64,000 nucleotides of DNA from Paenibacillus sp. L3-i20 (GCF_022180385.2 NZ_BQME02000001.1:2327178-2391177), one strand, 5' to 3'; counted from the first letter of the stretch, positions 8,811-21,664 are shown. Made by a program: numbers and translations. The notes: a model not told the origin generated them from the sequence alone.

Positions 8811-9995
8811 ATGAATAAAAAAAGTGTACGTGACATTACAGAATTAGCAGGAAAACGCGTATTTGTACGTGTAGACTTCAACGTGCCAATCGAAAATGGC
8901 AACATTACAGATGACAAGCGTATTCGTGAGACGCTTCCGACGATTAACTTCTTAATCGAAAAAGGCGCAAAAGTTATTCTTGCAAGCCATTTGGGTCGTC
9001 CAAACGGTGAAGTAGTAGAAGAACTTCGTCATACGGCATCCGCTGCTCGTCTAGCTGAACTTCTAGGCAAGCCAGTTATGAAAGCTAATGAAGCAATCGG
9101 CGAAGCAGTAGAAGCACAAGTAGCTTCTCTTGAAAATGGCGACGTATTGTTGCTTGAAAATGTACGTTTCTACCCTGGTGAAGAGAAAAATGATCCAGAA
9201 TTAGCGAAATCTTTTGCTAAACTGGCTGACTTGTTCGTAAATGATGCATTCGGAGCTGCTCACCGTGCTCATGCTTCGACAGAAGGTATTGCACATATCC
9301 TTCCTGCTGTATCTGGTCTTCTTATGGAGAGAGAGCTTGAAGTTCTAGGTAAAGCACTTCACAATCCTGAGCGTCCATTCACAGCAATCGTAGGCGGTTC
9401 TAAAGTTAAGGACAAAATCGCTGTTATCGATAAAATGCTTGAACTTGCCGATAACATTATTATCGGTGGCGGTCTTTCCTACACGTTCTTCAAAGCACAA
9501 GGCCATGAAATTGGTAAATCACTAGTGGACAACAGCAAGCTTGATCTAGCTCTTGAGTTTATTGAAAAAGCGAAGAAGCTAGGCAAAAACTTCCTGATTC
9601 CAGTAGACGTTGTCGTAACGGATGATTTCAGCGCAAATGCGAATACACAAATCGTTGATATTGACGGCATTCCTGCTGATTGGGAAGGCATCGACATTGG
9701 ACCTAAGACACGCGAGCTTTATGCTGACGTGATCAAAAACTCCAAGCTTGTTGTTTGGAACGGACCGATGGGCGTATTTGAAATCGAGCCATTCTCCCAT
9801 GGTACACTTGCAGTAGCGCAAGCAACTGCTGAAACTTCGGCTTACACAGTAATCGGCGGCGGCGACTCCGCAGCGGCAGCGGAGAAGTTTGGTCTTGCAG
9901 ATCAAATGAACTTTATCTCCACTGGCGGCGGTGCTTCCCTCGAGTTCATGGAAGGCAAAGTGCTTCCAGGTGTAGTTGCTCTTAATGATAAGTAA
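8811..9995 (+). CDS. pgk: Phosphoglycerate kinase
   Basis: The 394-residue kinase transfers phosphate from 1,3-bisphosphoglycerate to ADP. The N-terminal substrate domain has [17 protein letters not shown] and ASHLGRPNG; the C-terminal nucleotide domain has [23 protein letters not shown] and [12 protein letters not shown]. Length and motif order are normal. An AGGAGGG site precedes the ATG. It begins the downstream part of the glycolytic operon, after the terminator-like spacer. Confidence 0.98.
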   Translation: MNKKSVRDITELAGKRVFVRVDFNVPIENGNITDDKRIRETLPTINFLIEKGAKVILASHLGRPNGEVVEELRHTASAARLAELLGKPVMKANEAIGEAVEAQVASLENGDVLLLENVRFYPGEEKNDPELAKSFAKLADLFVNDAFGAAHRAHASTEGIAHILPAVSGLLMERELEVLGKALHNPERPFTAIVGGSKVKDKIAVIDKMLELADNIIIGGGLSYTFFKAQGHEIGKSLVDNSKLDLALEFIEKAKKLGKNFLIPVDVVVTDDFSANANTQIVDIDGIPADWEGIDIGPKTRELYADVIKNSKLVVWNGPMGVFEIEPFSHGTLAVAQATAETSAYTVIGGGDSAAAAEKFGLADQMNFISTGGGASLEFMEGKVLPGVVALNDK

Positions 9996-10006
9996 GTTCA
10001 AAATAA

Positions 10007-10810
<804 letters not shown>

Positions 10811-10811
10811 T

Positions 10812-12353
10812 ATGGCCTCTCGCAAGCCTGTAGCATTAATAATTTTGGACGGATTCGGACTTCGCGACGATGTAACGGGAAACGCAGTTGCTCAAGCAAA
10901 TAAACCGAATTACGACCGTTACTTGAACCAATATCCAAACACTACTCTGACAGCATGTGGAGAAGCAGTGGGCTTGCCAGAGGGTCAAATGGGCAACTCT
11001 GAAGTTGGACATCTTAACATTGGTGCAGGGCGTGTCGTTTATCAAGACTTGACGAGAATCAGTAAGTCAATTCGCGACGGCGAATTTTACGATAATGAAA
11101 CGCTTCTAGGAGCGGTTCGTCATGTTAAACAAAACGGCAAAAAACTGCATCTTTATGGTCTTCTATCTGATGGCGGCGTGCACAGCCACATTAGACATTT
11201 GTTCGCATTGCTTGACCTTGCTAAGAAAGAAGGGCTTCAGGATGTGTACATTCATGCCTTTTTGGATGGACGTGACGTTTCTCCTGACAGTGCAAAAGGG
11301 TATGTAGAACAGCTACAAGCAAAGATTCAAGAAGTTGGCATAGGCCAAATTGCTACCGTACAAGGTCGTTATTATGCGATGGACCGTGACAAACGCTGGG
11401 AGCGTACGGAGAAATCGTATAACGCGATGGTTTATGGAGAAGGTCCTAAATATACTGACCCTCTAGAAGCTGTAGTTGAATCCTATGCGAAATCAGTTTA
11501 TGATGAGTTCGTTATGCCAACAGTTATTGTAGGTGTTGATGGCGAGCCTGTTGGTCTTGTGGAATCTGAAGATGCAGTCGTATTTTTCAATTTCCGCCCA
11601 GATCGTGCTATCCAATTGTCTCAAGTATTTACGAATGAAGATTTCCGCGGTTTTGATCGTGGAGAGAAACATCCCGTTAAATTGCACTTTGTCTGCTTGA
11701 CATTGTTCAGTGAAACAGTAGACGGCTATGTAGCTTATTCACCTAAGAACTTGGACAATACACTTGGCGAGGTTCTTGCGCAGAATGGCAAAACACAGCT
11801 TCGTACAGCAGAGACTGAGAAATATCCACATGTGACGTTCTTCTTCAGCGGCGGACGTGAAGCTGAGCTTCCTGGCGAGACGCGTGTACTTGTTAACTCA
11901 CCGAAGGTAGCTACTTATGACCTTCAACCAGAGATGAGTGCGTATGAGCTTGCGGAATCAACCGTTCGAGAAATTGAAGCGGATAAACATGATGCGATTA
12001 TTCTTAACTTTGCAAATCCGGATATGGTTGGACACTCCGGTATGCTTGAACCAACGATTAAAGCGGTTGAAGTGACGGATGAATGTTTGGGTAAAGTAGT
12101 AGACGCTGTTCTTGCAAAAGGTGGCGTATGTCTTATTACAGCAGACCACGGTAATGCGGATATGGTATTCGATGAGAATGGCAAACCGCATACTGCTCAT
12201 ACAACCAATCCGGTTCCGTTTATCGTAACAAGAGAAGGAGAGACGTTGCGCGAAGGCGGCATTCTTGCCGACATTGCACCAACGATGCTCGATTTGCTTG
12301 GACTTACGAAACCGATTGAGATGACAGGCTCGACATTACTGGGCTCTAAATAG
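10812..12353 (+). CDS. gpmI: 2,3-bisphosphoglycerate-independent phosphoglycerate mutase
   Basis: The 513-residue metalloenzyme interconverts 3- and 2-phosphoglycerate with two Mn ions. It has [12 protein letters not shown] near the start, the phosphoserine loop [16 protein letters not shown] (Ser about residue 62), and C-terminal metal ligands in [13 protein letters not shown] and [13 protein letters not shown]. The ATG sits 1 bp after the tpiA stop, with a GAGGGGG site inside the end of tpiA, so translation is probably coupled. Confidence 0.97.
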   Translation: MASRKPVALIILDGFGLRDDVTGNAVAQANKPNYDRYLNQYPNTTLTACGEAVGLPEGQMGNSEVGHLNIGAGRVVYQDLTRISKSIRDGEFYDNETLLGAVRHVKQNGKKLHLYGLLSDGGVHSHIRHLFALLDLAKKEGLQDVYIHAFLDGRDVSPDSAKGYVEQLQAKIQEVGIGQIATVQGRYYAMDRDKRWERTEKSYNAMVYGEGPKYTDPLEAVVESYAKSVYDEFVMPTVIVGVDGEPVGLVESEDAVVFFNFRPDRAIQLSQVFTNEDFRGFDRGEKHPVKLHFVCLTLFSETVDGYVAYSPKNLDNTLGEVLAQNGKTQLRTAETEKYPHVTFFFSGGREAELPGETRVLVNSPKVATYDLQPEMSAYELAESTVREIEADKHDAIILNFANPDMVGHSGMLEPTIKAVEVTDECLGKVVDAVLAKGGVCLITADHGNADMVFDENGKPHTAHTTNPVPFIVTREGETLREGGILADIAPTMLDLLGLTKPIEMTGSTLLGSK

Positions 12354-12362
12354 TAGACTTAG

Positions 12363-13700
<1,338 letters not shown>

Positions 13701-13733
13701 GTTATTAGCAGTTTAACTGCTGATTATAGAGAA

Positions 13734-13767
13734 AGAGCATGCCCGATAGGGTGTGCTCTTTTTTTGT
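13734..13767 (+). terminator. Terminator of the glycolytic operon
   Basis: AGAGCATGCCC pairs with GGGTGTGCTCT around a 4-nt loop and is followed by seven T. Confidence 0.92.
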
Positions 13768-13862
13768 GTGTTGCTAAAGACTGGCGACGAGTGGCGATAA
13801 TGATACAATTGAGGAACAAGGACGGGATATGTTATTTAGTTCGAAGATAGGGGAGCCGAGTA

Positions 13863-14555
13863 ATGATCATCGAAGTAATAGCCATTAGAGTTGAAGATGT
13901 TGAGATTGCAGCTGCAAGTGGTGCAGATCGGATTGAGCTTGTCACTGGTATTGCTGAGGGCGGGCTAACGCCTAGCGTAGGTTTAGTTGAAGCTGCGGTG
14001 AAGGCGTCTTCGCTTCCGGTTAACGTAATGGTAAGACCTCATAGCCAGTCGTTTTGTTACAGTGAAAGCGATATGACGATTATGCTTAGAGATATAGAGG
14101 TCATTCGAGCAGCAGGAGCAGCGGGTATCGTAATAGGATCATTAGATGTTGATGGGGATATTCATATCGGACAATTGGAGCGATTTATTCGCACAGCGGA
14201 AGGGCTCGATATTACATTCCATCGTGCTTTCGATGAGGTGCAGGATAAACAAACGGCTTTACATGTACTTGCTCAATATCCACAAATAAGCCGAGTTTTA
14301 ACAGCCGGTGGGACGTTGCCGGCACTACAATCTACCGAGTCAATTCGTGCTCTGCAAGAGACCTCTCATGGGCTAGCCATTAAAATTATGGGCGGCTATG
14401 GTTTGAATGGTGACAACGTCAGTGACTTCCTGCGCGCAACGGGCGTTCCAGAAGTCCATTTCGGCTCGGGAGTTCGACATAATGGAAGTTTCTTAGAGGG
14501 GATAGCTAGTGAGCGAATCGCTCGTATACGTACTATTTTGAACGGAGCTTCTTAG
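13863..14555 (+). CDS. cutC: CutC family copper homeostasis protein
   Basis: The 230-residue single-domain TIM barrel matches CutC in its N-terminus (ASGADRIELVTGIAEGGLTPS), middle (VNVMVRPHSQSFCY; ITFHRAFDEV) and end (EVHFGSGVRHNG). CutC proteins were linked to copper tolerance in E. coli and bind Cu(I) in some firmicutes, but the reaction, if any, is unknown. It follows a GGGGAG ribosome site and is 84 bp upstream of a second TIM-barrel gene. Confidence 0.88.
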   Translation: MIIEVIAIRVEDVEIAAASGADRIELVTGIAEGGLTPSVGLVEAAVKASSLPVNVMVRPHSQSFCYSESDMTIMLRDIEVIRAAGAAGIVIGSLDVDGDIHIGQLERFIRTAEGLDITFHRAFDEVQDKQTALHVLAQYPQISRVLTAGGTLPALQSTESIRALQETSHGLAIKIMGGYGLNGDNVSDFLRATGVPEVHFGSGVRHNGSFLEGIASERIARIRTILNGAS

Positions 14556-14638
14556 AAGCAATATTCCAAAGTATCTCTCTGATGTACAAAGCGCATAATG
14601 AAAGTATAGTGTGCTGCATAGGAAAAGGGAGCTAAGGA

Positions 14639-15406
14639 ATGGGAAAAAAGCCGATGGTCGGAATTCAAATGTATTCGCTGCGTGACGAGGCAGAACGAGA
14701 TTTTTTGGGCACATTGGAAAAAGTAGCAGAGATGGGATATGAGGCAATTGAGCCTATGGGTTATTTCAATGCGAAAGCTCCGATTCTTAAGGAGAAAGCG
14801 GAACAAGTGGGACTAGTTATTCCGTCTACATTCATTTCGTTAAACTTTAAGGTGCCTGGAAAGCTGCAAAATGATTTTGCAAAGGAATTGGACTATGCAG
14901 GATTGTTAGGTGTTAATTACATCGTTACACCTTGGATTCCGATTCAAGAGCAGCCTACAATGGATGATATAATGTTCCTGTCAGAAGTGTTGACGCATTG
15001 CGGTCAGCAAGTGAAGGATGCAGGCATGAACTATGCTCTTCATCATCATGATTTTGAATTTAAACTCGTAGAGGGGAAACCAGCGATTGATCTTTTATTA
15101 GAGCTTGTACCTGAGGAACTAATTGCTGTGGAGCTCGATTTAGGCTGGGTCTATATGGCGGGATATAGCCCTGTTGACTACATTCGAAAGTACAAGGGAA
15201 GAGTGCCTCTTGTCCACATCAGAGACTTTGCCCAAGGTCGTAAAGATGTTGAGCTTGGAGAAGGTGTTGTGGGTTGCAAAGAGCTGCTTAAGGAGCTAGA
15301 ACCTGCTGGAGTGGAGTACTTATTTGTGGAGCAGGAGCATTTTCTGAAGAGCTCATTACATTCTGCTCAAGCTAATATTGATTATTTGAAAAAATTGGGG
15401 TACTGA
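14639..15406 (+). CDS. Sugar phosphate isomerase/epimerase-like TIM barrel
   Basis: The 255-residue protein belongs to the xylose isomerase-like/AP-endonuclease-2 superfamily, with GIQMYSLRDEAERDF at the start, metal-ligand-type segments NYALHHHDFEFK, AVELDLGWVYMAG and VPLVHIRDFAQG, and EYLFVEQEHF near the end. Such proteins isomerise or dehydrate keto-sugars or inositols; the substrate cannot be assigned. It is alone between cutC and secG. Confidence 0.82.
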   Translation: MGKKPMVGIQMYSLRDEAERDFLGTLEKVAEMGYEAIEPMGYFNAKAPILKEKAEQVGLVIPSTFISLNFKVPGKLQNDFAKELDYAGLLGVNYIVTPWIPIQEQPTMDDIMFLSEVLTHCGQQVKDAGMNYALHHHDFEFKLVEGKPAIDLLLELVPEELIAVELDLGWVYMAGYSPVDYIRKYKGRVPLVHIRDFAQGRKDVELGEGVVGCKELLKELEPAGVEYLFVEQEHFLKSSLHSAQANIDYLKKLGY

Positions 15407-15434
15407 AACTGGAATTGAATATAAACTTGTACTA

Positions 15435-15463
15435 TTGTAAATCCTGATTGGCTATGGTACAAT
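15435..15463 (+). promoter_or_regulatory. Sigma-A promoter upstream of secG
   Basis: TTGTAA (15435-15440) and TACAAT (15458-15463) are spaced by exactly 17 bp, about 45 bp before the secG start. Confidence 0.6.
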
Positions 15464-15508
15464 CGGCTTATGTGTTTTTAGGGATCGGCTACGCTGGAGG
15501 TGGATTGA

Positions 15509-15745
15509 ATGGAAATCACATTGAAGATCTTGCTTGTATTATTTTCAATCGGCTTGATTACAGTCGTATTGCTTCAGAAGGGTAAGAGTGCTGGCTTGTC
15601 TGGTGCGATTACTGGTGGTGCAGAGCACTTATTCGGTAAGCAAAAAGCTCGCGGTTTAGACCTGTTTCTACAGCGTTTGACAGTAGCATTTGCGGTTGGA
15701 TTTTTTGTTTTGTCACTTGTTGTTTCATATTTCGTTCAAAAATAA
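15509..15745 (+). CDS. secG: Preprotein translocase subunit SecG
   Basis: The 78-residue protein has two membrane segments ([15 protein letters not shown] and [17 protein letters not shown]) separated by the SecG-typical [20 protein letters not shown] loop. SecG joins SecYE and aids protein export. A GGAGGTG site precedes the ATG. secG-rnr-smpB-ssrA is a common Bacillales neighbourhood. Confidence 0.95.
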   Translation: MEITLKILLVLFSIGLITVVLLQKGKSAGLSGAITGGAEHLFGKQKARGLDLFLQRLTVAFAVGFFVLSLVVSYFVQK

Positions 15746-15757
15746 TAAGACTTCTGT

Positions 15758-15787
15758 AAAAAGCGAGGATTTTCCTCGCTTTTTTTG
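15758..15787 (+). terminator. Terminator after secG
   Basis: AAAGCGAGGA pairs with TCCTCGCTTT and is followed by T residues, separating secG from rnr. Confidence 0.85.
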
Positions 15788-15905
15788 TTTTTTCCGGGCA
15801 ATAGCGGATGCACGACTTCCATATCGTGTATACTACATGGTATATGACATTCTATAAACCGTTAGCAGGGCTATAGTTGCGGCGGTTCCTTGAGGAGAAC
15901 AATTA

Positions 15906-18836
15906 TTGATGATGGATAAAGAGCAGGAATTGCTTGATTTTATGAGAGAGACGGCATACAAGCCGATGACGTATCAAGAGCTAGAGGTACACTTTCGTAT
16001 AGAGGGTGCAGCTGAGTTTAAGGAATTTCTAAAGCTGCTTAATAAGCTTGAGGATGAAGGCAAGGTTATTCGGACACGAAATGAGCGCTACGGTGTGCCG
16101 GAAAGAATGAATCTGCTACGAGGCAAGATTCAAGCCCATGCGAAGGGATTCGCTTTTCTAATACCGGATGAAAAGGATCATCCTGATGTGTATCTTCACG
16201 CTAATGATTTGAAGAGTGCAATGAATGGAGATATCGTATTAGTTCGTATTACGTCGCAGAGCGAGGGCGGCGGACGTATGGAGGGTGAGGTCGCTCGCAT
16301 CGTTCAACGTGCAGTTACGCAGATCGTAGGCACGTTCGAAAATCACGAGGTGTACGGATTTGTAATACCAGATGATAAACGGATTAATCGGGATATTTTT
16401 ATAGCGAAGGGTCGTTTCCAGGGCGCAGTTTCAGGGCAAAAGGTTGTTGTGCGGATCGTCACTTATCCGGAGGGTCGTTCAGCAGCAGAAGGCGAGATTT
16501 TGGAAGTGTTAGGTCACAAAAATGATCCCGGCGTTGATATTCTATCGATCATTCGCAAGCATCAATTGCCGGAGGGTTTCCCTGAAGAAGTAATGGCTGA
16601 GGCAGAAGCAGCGCCTGACGTCATTACAGAGGAAGAAATTAAGGAGCAAGGTCGCCGAGATTTGCGCAAAGAAGTCATCGTTACGATTGACGGTGAAGAT
16701 GCTAAGGATCTTGACGATGCTGTTCATGTGAAGATATTGGAGAACGGCAACTACTTGCTAGGCGTTCATATCGCAGATGTGGGCTACTACGTGAAGGAGA
16801 GATCCGAGCTCGATCAAGAAGCGTTCCGCAGAGGGTGCAGCGTCTATCTCGTAGATCGAGTTATCCCTATGTTGCCGCATCGTTTATCGAACGGTATTTG
16901 CTCGCTAAATCCACAGGTGGATCGGCTTACGTTGTCCTGCGAAATGGAATTTGATGTGAAGACGCTGAAACGGGTACGTCATGATGTGTTCACGAGTGTT
17001 ATTCGTACGACTGAACGTATGACGTATACGAATGTGAAACGTATTCTGACTGCGAGCGAAGAAGAGCCTGAGACAGAATTGAAGGAGCGTTACGCAGATC
17101 TACTGGGTATGTTCTCAAGTATGGAGAAGCTTGCTATGCGTCTGCGTTCGCAAAGAATGAAGCGAGGCGCTATAGATTTCGACTTCGTGGAGTCGAAAGT
17201 GATTGTCGATGAGGCTGGAAAAGCTGTCGATATCGTCAAACGTGAGCGTTCGGTAGCGGAGCAAATTATTGAGGAGTTTATGCTTGTTGCGAATGAGACA
17301 GTAGCGGAACATTTCCACTGGCTGCGCGTGCCTTTCTTATACCGTATTCATGAGGACCCGGATCAAGAGAAGCTGCTTAAATTTATGCAGTTCGCTTCTA
17401 ATTTTGGTTATGTCGTTAAGGGTAAAGGCAATTCCGTTCATCCTCGTGCGCTACAGACGCTGTTAGAAGAGATTCAGGGCAAGAAAGAAGCAACTGTGAT
17501 CTCTACGATGATGCTTAGATCGATGAAGCAGGCTAAGTATGATGCGGAGAGCTTAGGTCACTTTGGACTTGCGGCGGAGTTCTATTCCCACTTCACATCG
17601 CCAATTCGCCGCTATCCCGATCTTGCTATTCACCGAGTTATACGTGAGGTGCTGGATGGAAAAGGTGCGCTCACGGAATCAAGACATGGGATGCTAACTG
17701 CTCGTATGCCAGAGATTGCGCAGCACTCGTCTGAGCGGGAGCGTGTAGCGGTCGATGCGGAGCGGGATACGGATAAGTTGAAAAAGTGTGAGTTCATGCT
17801 TGATAAAGTCGGCGAAGAGTTCGACGGTATTATTAGCAGTGTAACGAGCTTCGGTATGTTTATTGAGCTCGATAATACAGTAGAAGGCCTAATTAGACTC
17901 AGCGATTTGTCTGATGATTACTACCACTTCCATGAGCTTCATATGGTGCTGATCGGAGAGCGCACCTCGAAGGTATACCGAATCGGCGACGAAGTGAAGA
18001 TTCGTGTCGCACGTGTCGATATGGAAGAGTTTAATATCGATTTCGAAATGGTCGATATGAAGCCGCGCGGCAGTTACAGAGGAGTAGCAGATGCAGGCTT
18101 TGGCGCAGGCGGTGGACGTAAGCGCGGGGGCTATGGCAATCGAGGCGGATCAGGCGGAGGACGTGGCAGTTCCGGTGGTGATCGTGGAACAGGAGGTCAA
18201 GGCGGAACTGATCGTGAACGAAGAGGTTCAGGCCGTGGAGGACGCGGAGGCGGAGGCGGAGGCCAAGGCGGTACTGGTCGCCCTAGCGGCTCAGCAAGCA
18301 GCGGTGATAATGCTAATGGAGCGCAACGTCGCATCGCTGGCAATGCAGCTGGAGGCAAAGGGAATGAGCGTGGGAAGTTCAAGCAAGGTCGCCCAGGCGG
18401 TAAACCTCAAGGCGGCAGCAATCCATGGGGAGACAACGGCGGCATCAGCGATCCCGATAGTCCGAAGACTAAGGGAGTGTCTGGGGGCTTTGCATCGGAA
18501 GGTGAAGGTACAAGTCGGACTAACGCTAGTGAAACGGAAACACGTAGTCGTAATGATTCACGAAAAGACATGTGGGGTCTTCCAATCCGTGGCGGGGGTG
18601 GACGTAATACTGAAGCCAATCGAGATGATCGAGGCGGCAATAATGACAACAGAGGTAAGGCTAAAGACGGGGACGGCGGACGTCGCAACAACACAACAAG
18701 TAGAGGCGTTTTCAAAGCAAAACCGAAATCGGACGCAGTTCCTGTTGACGTAAGTATAGTGAAAAAGAAGAAACGTAAAAGTAAAGGTAGCTCTGGCAAC
18801 GCAACAGCAGCCTTTGTTCGTAAAAATCGCAAGTAA
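15906..18836 (+). CDS. rnr: Ribonuclease R with a long Gly/Arg-rich C-terminal tail
   Basis: This 3'-5' exoribonuclease has an N-terminal winged helix and cold-shock domains, the RNB catalytic domain ([13 protein letters not shown] near residues 263-275, [30 protein letters not shown]) and an S1 domain at about 636-718 ([18 protein letters not shown]). These ~720 residues are the usual RNase R length. About 257 further residues are low-complexity, rich in Gly, Arg, Ser and Asn ([20 protein letters not shown]) and end in a Lys-rich basic stretch ([10 protein letters not shown]). The tail should be disordered and bind RNA. Start is TTG 15906 (8 nt from AGGAG) or ATG 15909. Confidence 0.95.
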   Translation: MMMDKEQELLDFMRETAYKPMTYQELEVHFRIEGAAEFKEFLKLLNKLEDEGKVIRTRNERYGVPERMNLLRGKIQAHAKGFAFLIPDEKDHPDVYLHANDLKSAMNGDIVLVRITSQSEGGGRMEGEVARIVQRAVTQIVGTFENHEVYGFVIPDDKRINRDIFIAKGRFQGAVSGQKVVVRIVTYPEGRSAAEGEILEVLGHKNDPGVDILSIIRKHQLPEGFPEEVMAEAEAAPDVITEEEIKEQGRRDLRKEVIVTIDGEDAKDLDDAVHVKILENGNYLLGVHIADVGYYVKERSELDQEAFRRGCSVYLVDRVIPMLPHRLSNGICSLNPQVDRLTLSCEMEFDVKTLKRVRHDVFTSVIRTTERMTYTNVKRILTASEEEPETELKERYADLLGMFSSMEKLAMRLRSQRMKRGAIDFDFVESKVIVDEAGKAVDIVKRERSVAEQIIEEFMLVANETVAEHFHWLRVPFLYRIHEDPDQEKLLKFMQFASNFGYVVKGKGNSVHPRALQTLLEEIQGKKEATVISTMMLRSMKQAKYDAESLGHFGLAAEFYSHFTSPIRRYPDLAIHRVIREVLDGKGALTESRHGMLTARMPEIAQHSSERERVAVDAERDTDKLKKCEFMLDKVGEEFDGIISSVTSFGMFIELDNTVEGLIRLSDLSDDYYHFHELHMVLIGERTSKVYRIGDEVKIRVARVDMEEFNIDFEMVDMKPRGSYRGVADAGFGAGGGRKRGGYGNRGGSGGGRGSSGGDRGTGGQGGTDRERRGSGRGGRGGGGGGQGGTGRPSGSASSGDNANGAQRRIAGNAAGGKGNERGKFKQGRPGGKPQGGSNPWGDNGGISDPDSPKTKGVSGGFASEGEGTSRTNASETETRSRNDSRKDMWGLPIRGGGGRNTEANRDDRGGNNDNRGKAKDGDGGRRNNTTSRGVFKAKPKSDAVPVDVSIVKKKKRKSKGSSGNATAAFVRKNRK

Positions 18837-18947
18837 TCCGAGTTGCATAATGGAAAATATAAGGTGAATTTCAGGGCGGCATTTCTTTTTTCCTTTGAGG
18901 GAATGGAAGTGCCGTCAACTGGACATAATGGGAAAATATATTTAAGC

Positions 18948-18978
18948 TTGTCACTTGCTTTTTGTCTGCTGGTATAGT
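18948..18978 (+). promoter_or_regulatory. Probable promoter of the cold-shock gene
   Basis: TTGTCA (18948-18953) and TATAGT (18973-18978) are 19 bp apart. The predicted message would have a leader of about 135 nt, long leaders being typical of cold-shock genes. Confidence 0.45.
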
Positions 18979-19008
18979 AAACTCAAGGCAATCGATGATA
19001 TGAACCTG

Positions 19009-19071
19009 AATTCACATATTGAAAAGGGTGTCATTAGAGTCATGAAACCCTTTTCAATGTGTGAATTTTTT
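19009..19071 (+). promoter_or_regulatory. Large hairpin with T-run in the csp leader
   Basis: A 20-bp stem with a single G-U pair (19009-19028 with 19048-19067) encloses a 19-nt loop and is followed by TTTTTG. It lies between the probable promoter and the csp gene. It could be a terminator/attenuator of csp, a temperature-sensitive leader fold, or the end of an upstream transcript. Confidence 0.65.
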
Positions 19072-19121
19072 GTTTAAAGACGAAACAGGCGCATATTAAT
19101 AAATTTTTGGAGGTTTTACAC

Positions 19122-19322
19122 ATGCAACAAGGTACAGTAAAATGGTTTAACGCTGAAAAAGGTTTCGGCTTTATCGAAGTTGAAGGCGGAAACGATGTTT
19201 TCGTTCACTTCTCAGCAATCTCTGGCGACGGCTTCAAGACTCTTGAAGAAGGCCAACGCGTTGAGTTCAACGTTGTTCAAGGCAACCGTGGACCACAAGC
19301 AGAAAACGTAGTTAAGCTTTAA
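19122..19322 (+). CDS. CspA/CspB family cold-shock protein
   Basis: The 66-residue protein [20 protein letters not shown] has the RNP1 motif KGFGFIEV and RNP2 DVFVHFSAI of single-domain cold-shock RNA chaperones. The ATG at 19122 follows a GGAGG site at 19109-19113; the longer frame from 19107 would start inside that site. It acts by melting mRNA secondary structure and damping termination in the cold. Codon bias suggests high expression. Confidence 0.96.
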   Translation: MQQGTVKWFNAEKGFGFIEVEGGNDVFVHFSAISGDGFKTLEEGQRVEFNVVQGNRGPQAENVVKL

Positions 19323-19338
19323 TAGCTTAATCTCGGTT

Positions 19339-19382
19339 AGACCGTTCTCGACCTTTGGTTGAGGCGGTCTTTCGCATTTTTT
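19339..19382 (+). terminator. Terminator after the cold-shock gene
   Basis: AGACCG...CGGTCT with an inner CTC/GAG, ACC/GGT stem is followed by a T-rich tail. Confidence 0.8.
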
Positions 19383-19503
19383 GGGGAAGTATTATTATAT
19401 GGAAAGTCTACCAGCTGGTGCTGTTGATTTTCAAATGTAAAGTTGCTACAATGAACCAACAGAGTCGCTGATCTTGAAGGCAACAGAAATGAGGTGAACT
19501 AGC

Positions 19504-19986
19504 ATGGGCGCTAAGAAAAATGATGGTAAGCAGCTCGCACAGAATAAGAAGGCATCCCATGACTATTTCATTGAGGAAACCTTCGAGGCGGGTATGGTAC
19601 TGATGGGAACGGAGATCAAATCGCTACGTAATGGTAGAGCGAACATAGGTGATGCGTTCGCAACGATTCGAAATGGTGAAATCTTCATCCACAACATGCA
19701 CATCAGTCCATTTGACCAAGGCAATATTCATAACCCAACCGATCCAACACGTACAAGGAAGCTTTTGCTGCACAAGGCGCAGATAAGCAAGCTGCTAGGA
19801 CTATCGAAGCAGGAAGGCTACTCTATCGTGCCACTGAAGATTTATGTGCGCAACGGCTACGCTAAGCTACTGATTGGACTTGGTAAAGGTAAGAAGCAGT
19901 TCGACAAGCGCGATACAGCCGCGAAGAAAGATGCACTGCGTGATATCCAGCGTGCGCTCAGGGAGAAGCAGAAGGTGGCTAGATAA
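19504..19986 (+). CDS. smpB: SsrA-binding protein SmpB
   Basis: The 160-residue beta-barrel protein binds the tRNA-like domain of tmRNA and delivers it to stalled ribosomes. Family motifs seen are [38 protein letters not shown] and the basic C-terminal tail [26 protein letters not shown] site precedes the ATG. The gene lies 283 bp upstream of ssrA, its functional partner. Confidence 0.97.
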   Translation: MGAKKNDGKQLAQNKKASHDYFIEETFEAGMVLMGTEIKSLRNGRANIGDAFATIRNGEIFIHNMHISPFDQGNIHNPTDPTRTRKLLLHKAQISKLLGLSKQEGYSIVPLKIYVRNGYAKLLIGLGKGKKQFDKRDTAAKKDALRDIQRALREKQKVAR

Positions 19987-20269
19987 TCCACTATTTCCAT
20001 GGATGGATTACGCCAGAACTACCAGCAACAACCCCGAGCTTTTTTGAAGAGTTCGTGGTATACTAAGTGTACGGCAACGACGTATTGTGCCAGTACGAAA
20101 TGTGTAAGCTAAGGATTAAGAAATACGAATTAACAAATAGATGTACTGATATGTGCAGTCAATAGATTGCCATTGATCCAGAAGTCCCGTTTTGTCAGCT
20201 AGACGTTTGGTTGTCCGTTATTGGCTTCGAGAGATCGGAGCGGGACATACGCAGCGTTTATGCCCAATC

Positions 20270-20636
20270 GGGGGCGTTTATGGATTCGACGGGGATTGGA
20301 CGAGCGCGTGTTAGCGGGTAGCAGGGAGTCGTCTGCTTCATCAACGCTAAAGCCTATTAAACGGCAAACAACAAAACAACTACGCTTTCGCAGCCTAAGA
20401 AACTGTGTGCGTGCTTCTACCCAGCATCGTCCATGTGACTGGAATAGGGGCTAACAAGTAGTGGAATACGCTGTCACATCTCCGCCTGGGGTGTGCTGAA
20501 GAAGACAATCAGGCTGACCTATAGAGTACCGTGTTGCAGGGGGACTCCATAGGTGACATCAAAACTGCAGCTACACCCGTAGAAGGCCGTGTGGCGTGAT
20601 CTTCGGACAGGGGTTCAAATCCCCTCGCCTCCACCA
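20270..20636 (+). ncRNA. ssrA: tmRNA (ssrA)
   Basis: The 5' end GGGGGCGTTTATGGATTCGAC and the 3' end with a T-arm (GGGGTTCAAATCCCC) and CGCCTCCACCA form the tRNA-Ala-like domain; terminal CCA is encoded. The tag frame (20363-20398) reads GKQQNNYAFAA then TAA, to which the charged Ala is added. The tag ends AFAA rather than the more common ALAA. tmRNA rescues ribosomes on broken mRNAs and tags products for ClpXP. Its 3' end is a classic integration site, and two degenerate copies occur downstream (32,234 and 55,186). Confidence 0.97.
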
Positions 20637-20641
20637 TGTAG

Positions 20642-20671
20642 AACCCCGACCGCAAGAGGTCGGGGTTTTTG
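20642..20671 (+). terminator. Terminator of ssrA
   Basis: AACCCCGACC pairs with GGTCGGGGTT around CGCAAGA, followed by T residues. Very similar hairpins recur at 25,280-25,311 and 26,042-26,070. Confidence 0.92.
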
Positions 20672-20824
20672 CTATTGTTAATAAACGTACCCTTTACAAT
20701 GTTTCTTTGCTAGACTGATTTATATGAGAGTAATTGCTGGTATTCAATTTCGTTTTTTTGCTGTATGTTTTAGTTATAACCTTTCTACGTGCACAATAAT
20801 CTGTATACGGGCTGGTGAATCTGA

Positions 20825-21187
20825 ATGAGCGAAAAATTTTGGTTAGTGGTACAGTATCCTCTCAAAAGCGAAAAAGGCAGCCAACGTGACCACTGGTTAA
20901 GGGATACAGTAATGGAATACTTGGAGATATCTTTAGCAAATGCTAACTTAGGCCATGTTGATGGCTTTGATAGGGGGAAATGCATTTCGGATCCGAAAAA
21001 ATATGCGCTTAATATCTTTTGTGTCATTACGGAAGAAGAGCGGAGCATAGCCTTGGTAAAAAAGATTTTAAGAGATAGTAGACTTGATTATACACGTATA
21101 AAAATTGCTACAATGCCCTATGGAAAAGAAGAAACATATGCTTTGAAATATTCCTATAAAAAAGGCGTTACCGATTTTTCACTATAG
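20825..21187 (+). CDS. Hypothetical protein, 120 aa
   Basis: No family is recognised. The protein is soluble, has mixed charge and no signal peptide. It begins MSEKFWLVVQYPLKSEKG and includes GHVDGFDRGKCISDPKKYAL and LNIFCVITEEERSIALVKKIL, a beta-strand/helix pattern that could form a small alpha/beta fold. A weak GGTGA site precedes the ATG. It is the first gene after ssrA, inside the island bounded by ssrA-like scars, and has the AT-rich codon use of that region. Confidence 0.6.
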   Translation: MSEKFWLVVQYPLKSEKGSQRDHWLRDTVMEYLEISLANANLGHVDGFDRGKCISDPKKYALNIFCVITEEERSIALVKKILRDSRLDYTRIKIATMPYGKEETYALKYSYKKGVTDFSL

Positions 21188-21345
21188 CATGGAATAGGTA
21201 TGGTGATTAGGTCAGGAGAGGATAAAATCAAATAGTAGCTAATTGGTGGTCTACTATTATTATGTAGTTTTGAACGAAATGATGGTTTGGACTTAATTAG
21301 TAGGGTTAGAGTATTTAAGTCAATGGAAAATCCGATCTCGTGAGG

Positions 21346-21419
21346 TGGTATTATCCCCTCCAAGATCACTTATTGCCTCATGTTATCACATAGGTTTTTA
21401 AGAGTGTCTACTTGAAGGG
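21346..21419 (+). repeat. MITE-like repeat, copy 1 (right end decayed)
   Basis: It starts TGGTATTATCCCCTCCAAG and follows the 57,482-57,565 copy closely through TTGCCTCATGTTATCACA and GTCTACTTGAAGGG, but the terminal GGATAATACCA is lost. No transposase is encoded nearby. Confidence 0.65.
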
Positions 21420-21664
21420 TCACTTCACAGAGATCGGTTTTTTTGTTTTTTATGTTGATTTGGAATTGAAGAAGTCGTTAGTTACATTTAGTAAAATGGA
21501 AGTAAATGGTACTATTATGTTCGGAGTTGTGGTTTTTACAAAGCTAATAATGAGTCGCCGGGCGATAAAGGGCTGTAGCTCTATCACTAATATCTTTAAA
21601 ACTTGCCCACATCACCCACGACAAGTATGATAAAAGCAATAAAACATTTGGATAGGTGGATGTT

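Noticed and set aside
18091..18753. Plus-strand 220-codon frame and minus-strand frames inside the RNase R tail
   Set aside because: Low-complexity Gly/Arg codons leave alternative frames open; no ribosome site, and the RNase R frame continues unbroken.
20221..20454. Open frame overlapping tmRNA
   Set aside because: It overlaps the structured 5' half of ssrA and has no family features.
21412..21630. 72-codon frame after MITE copy 1
   Set aside because: Start lies in the repeat, no ribosome site and no recognisable composition.
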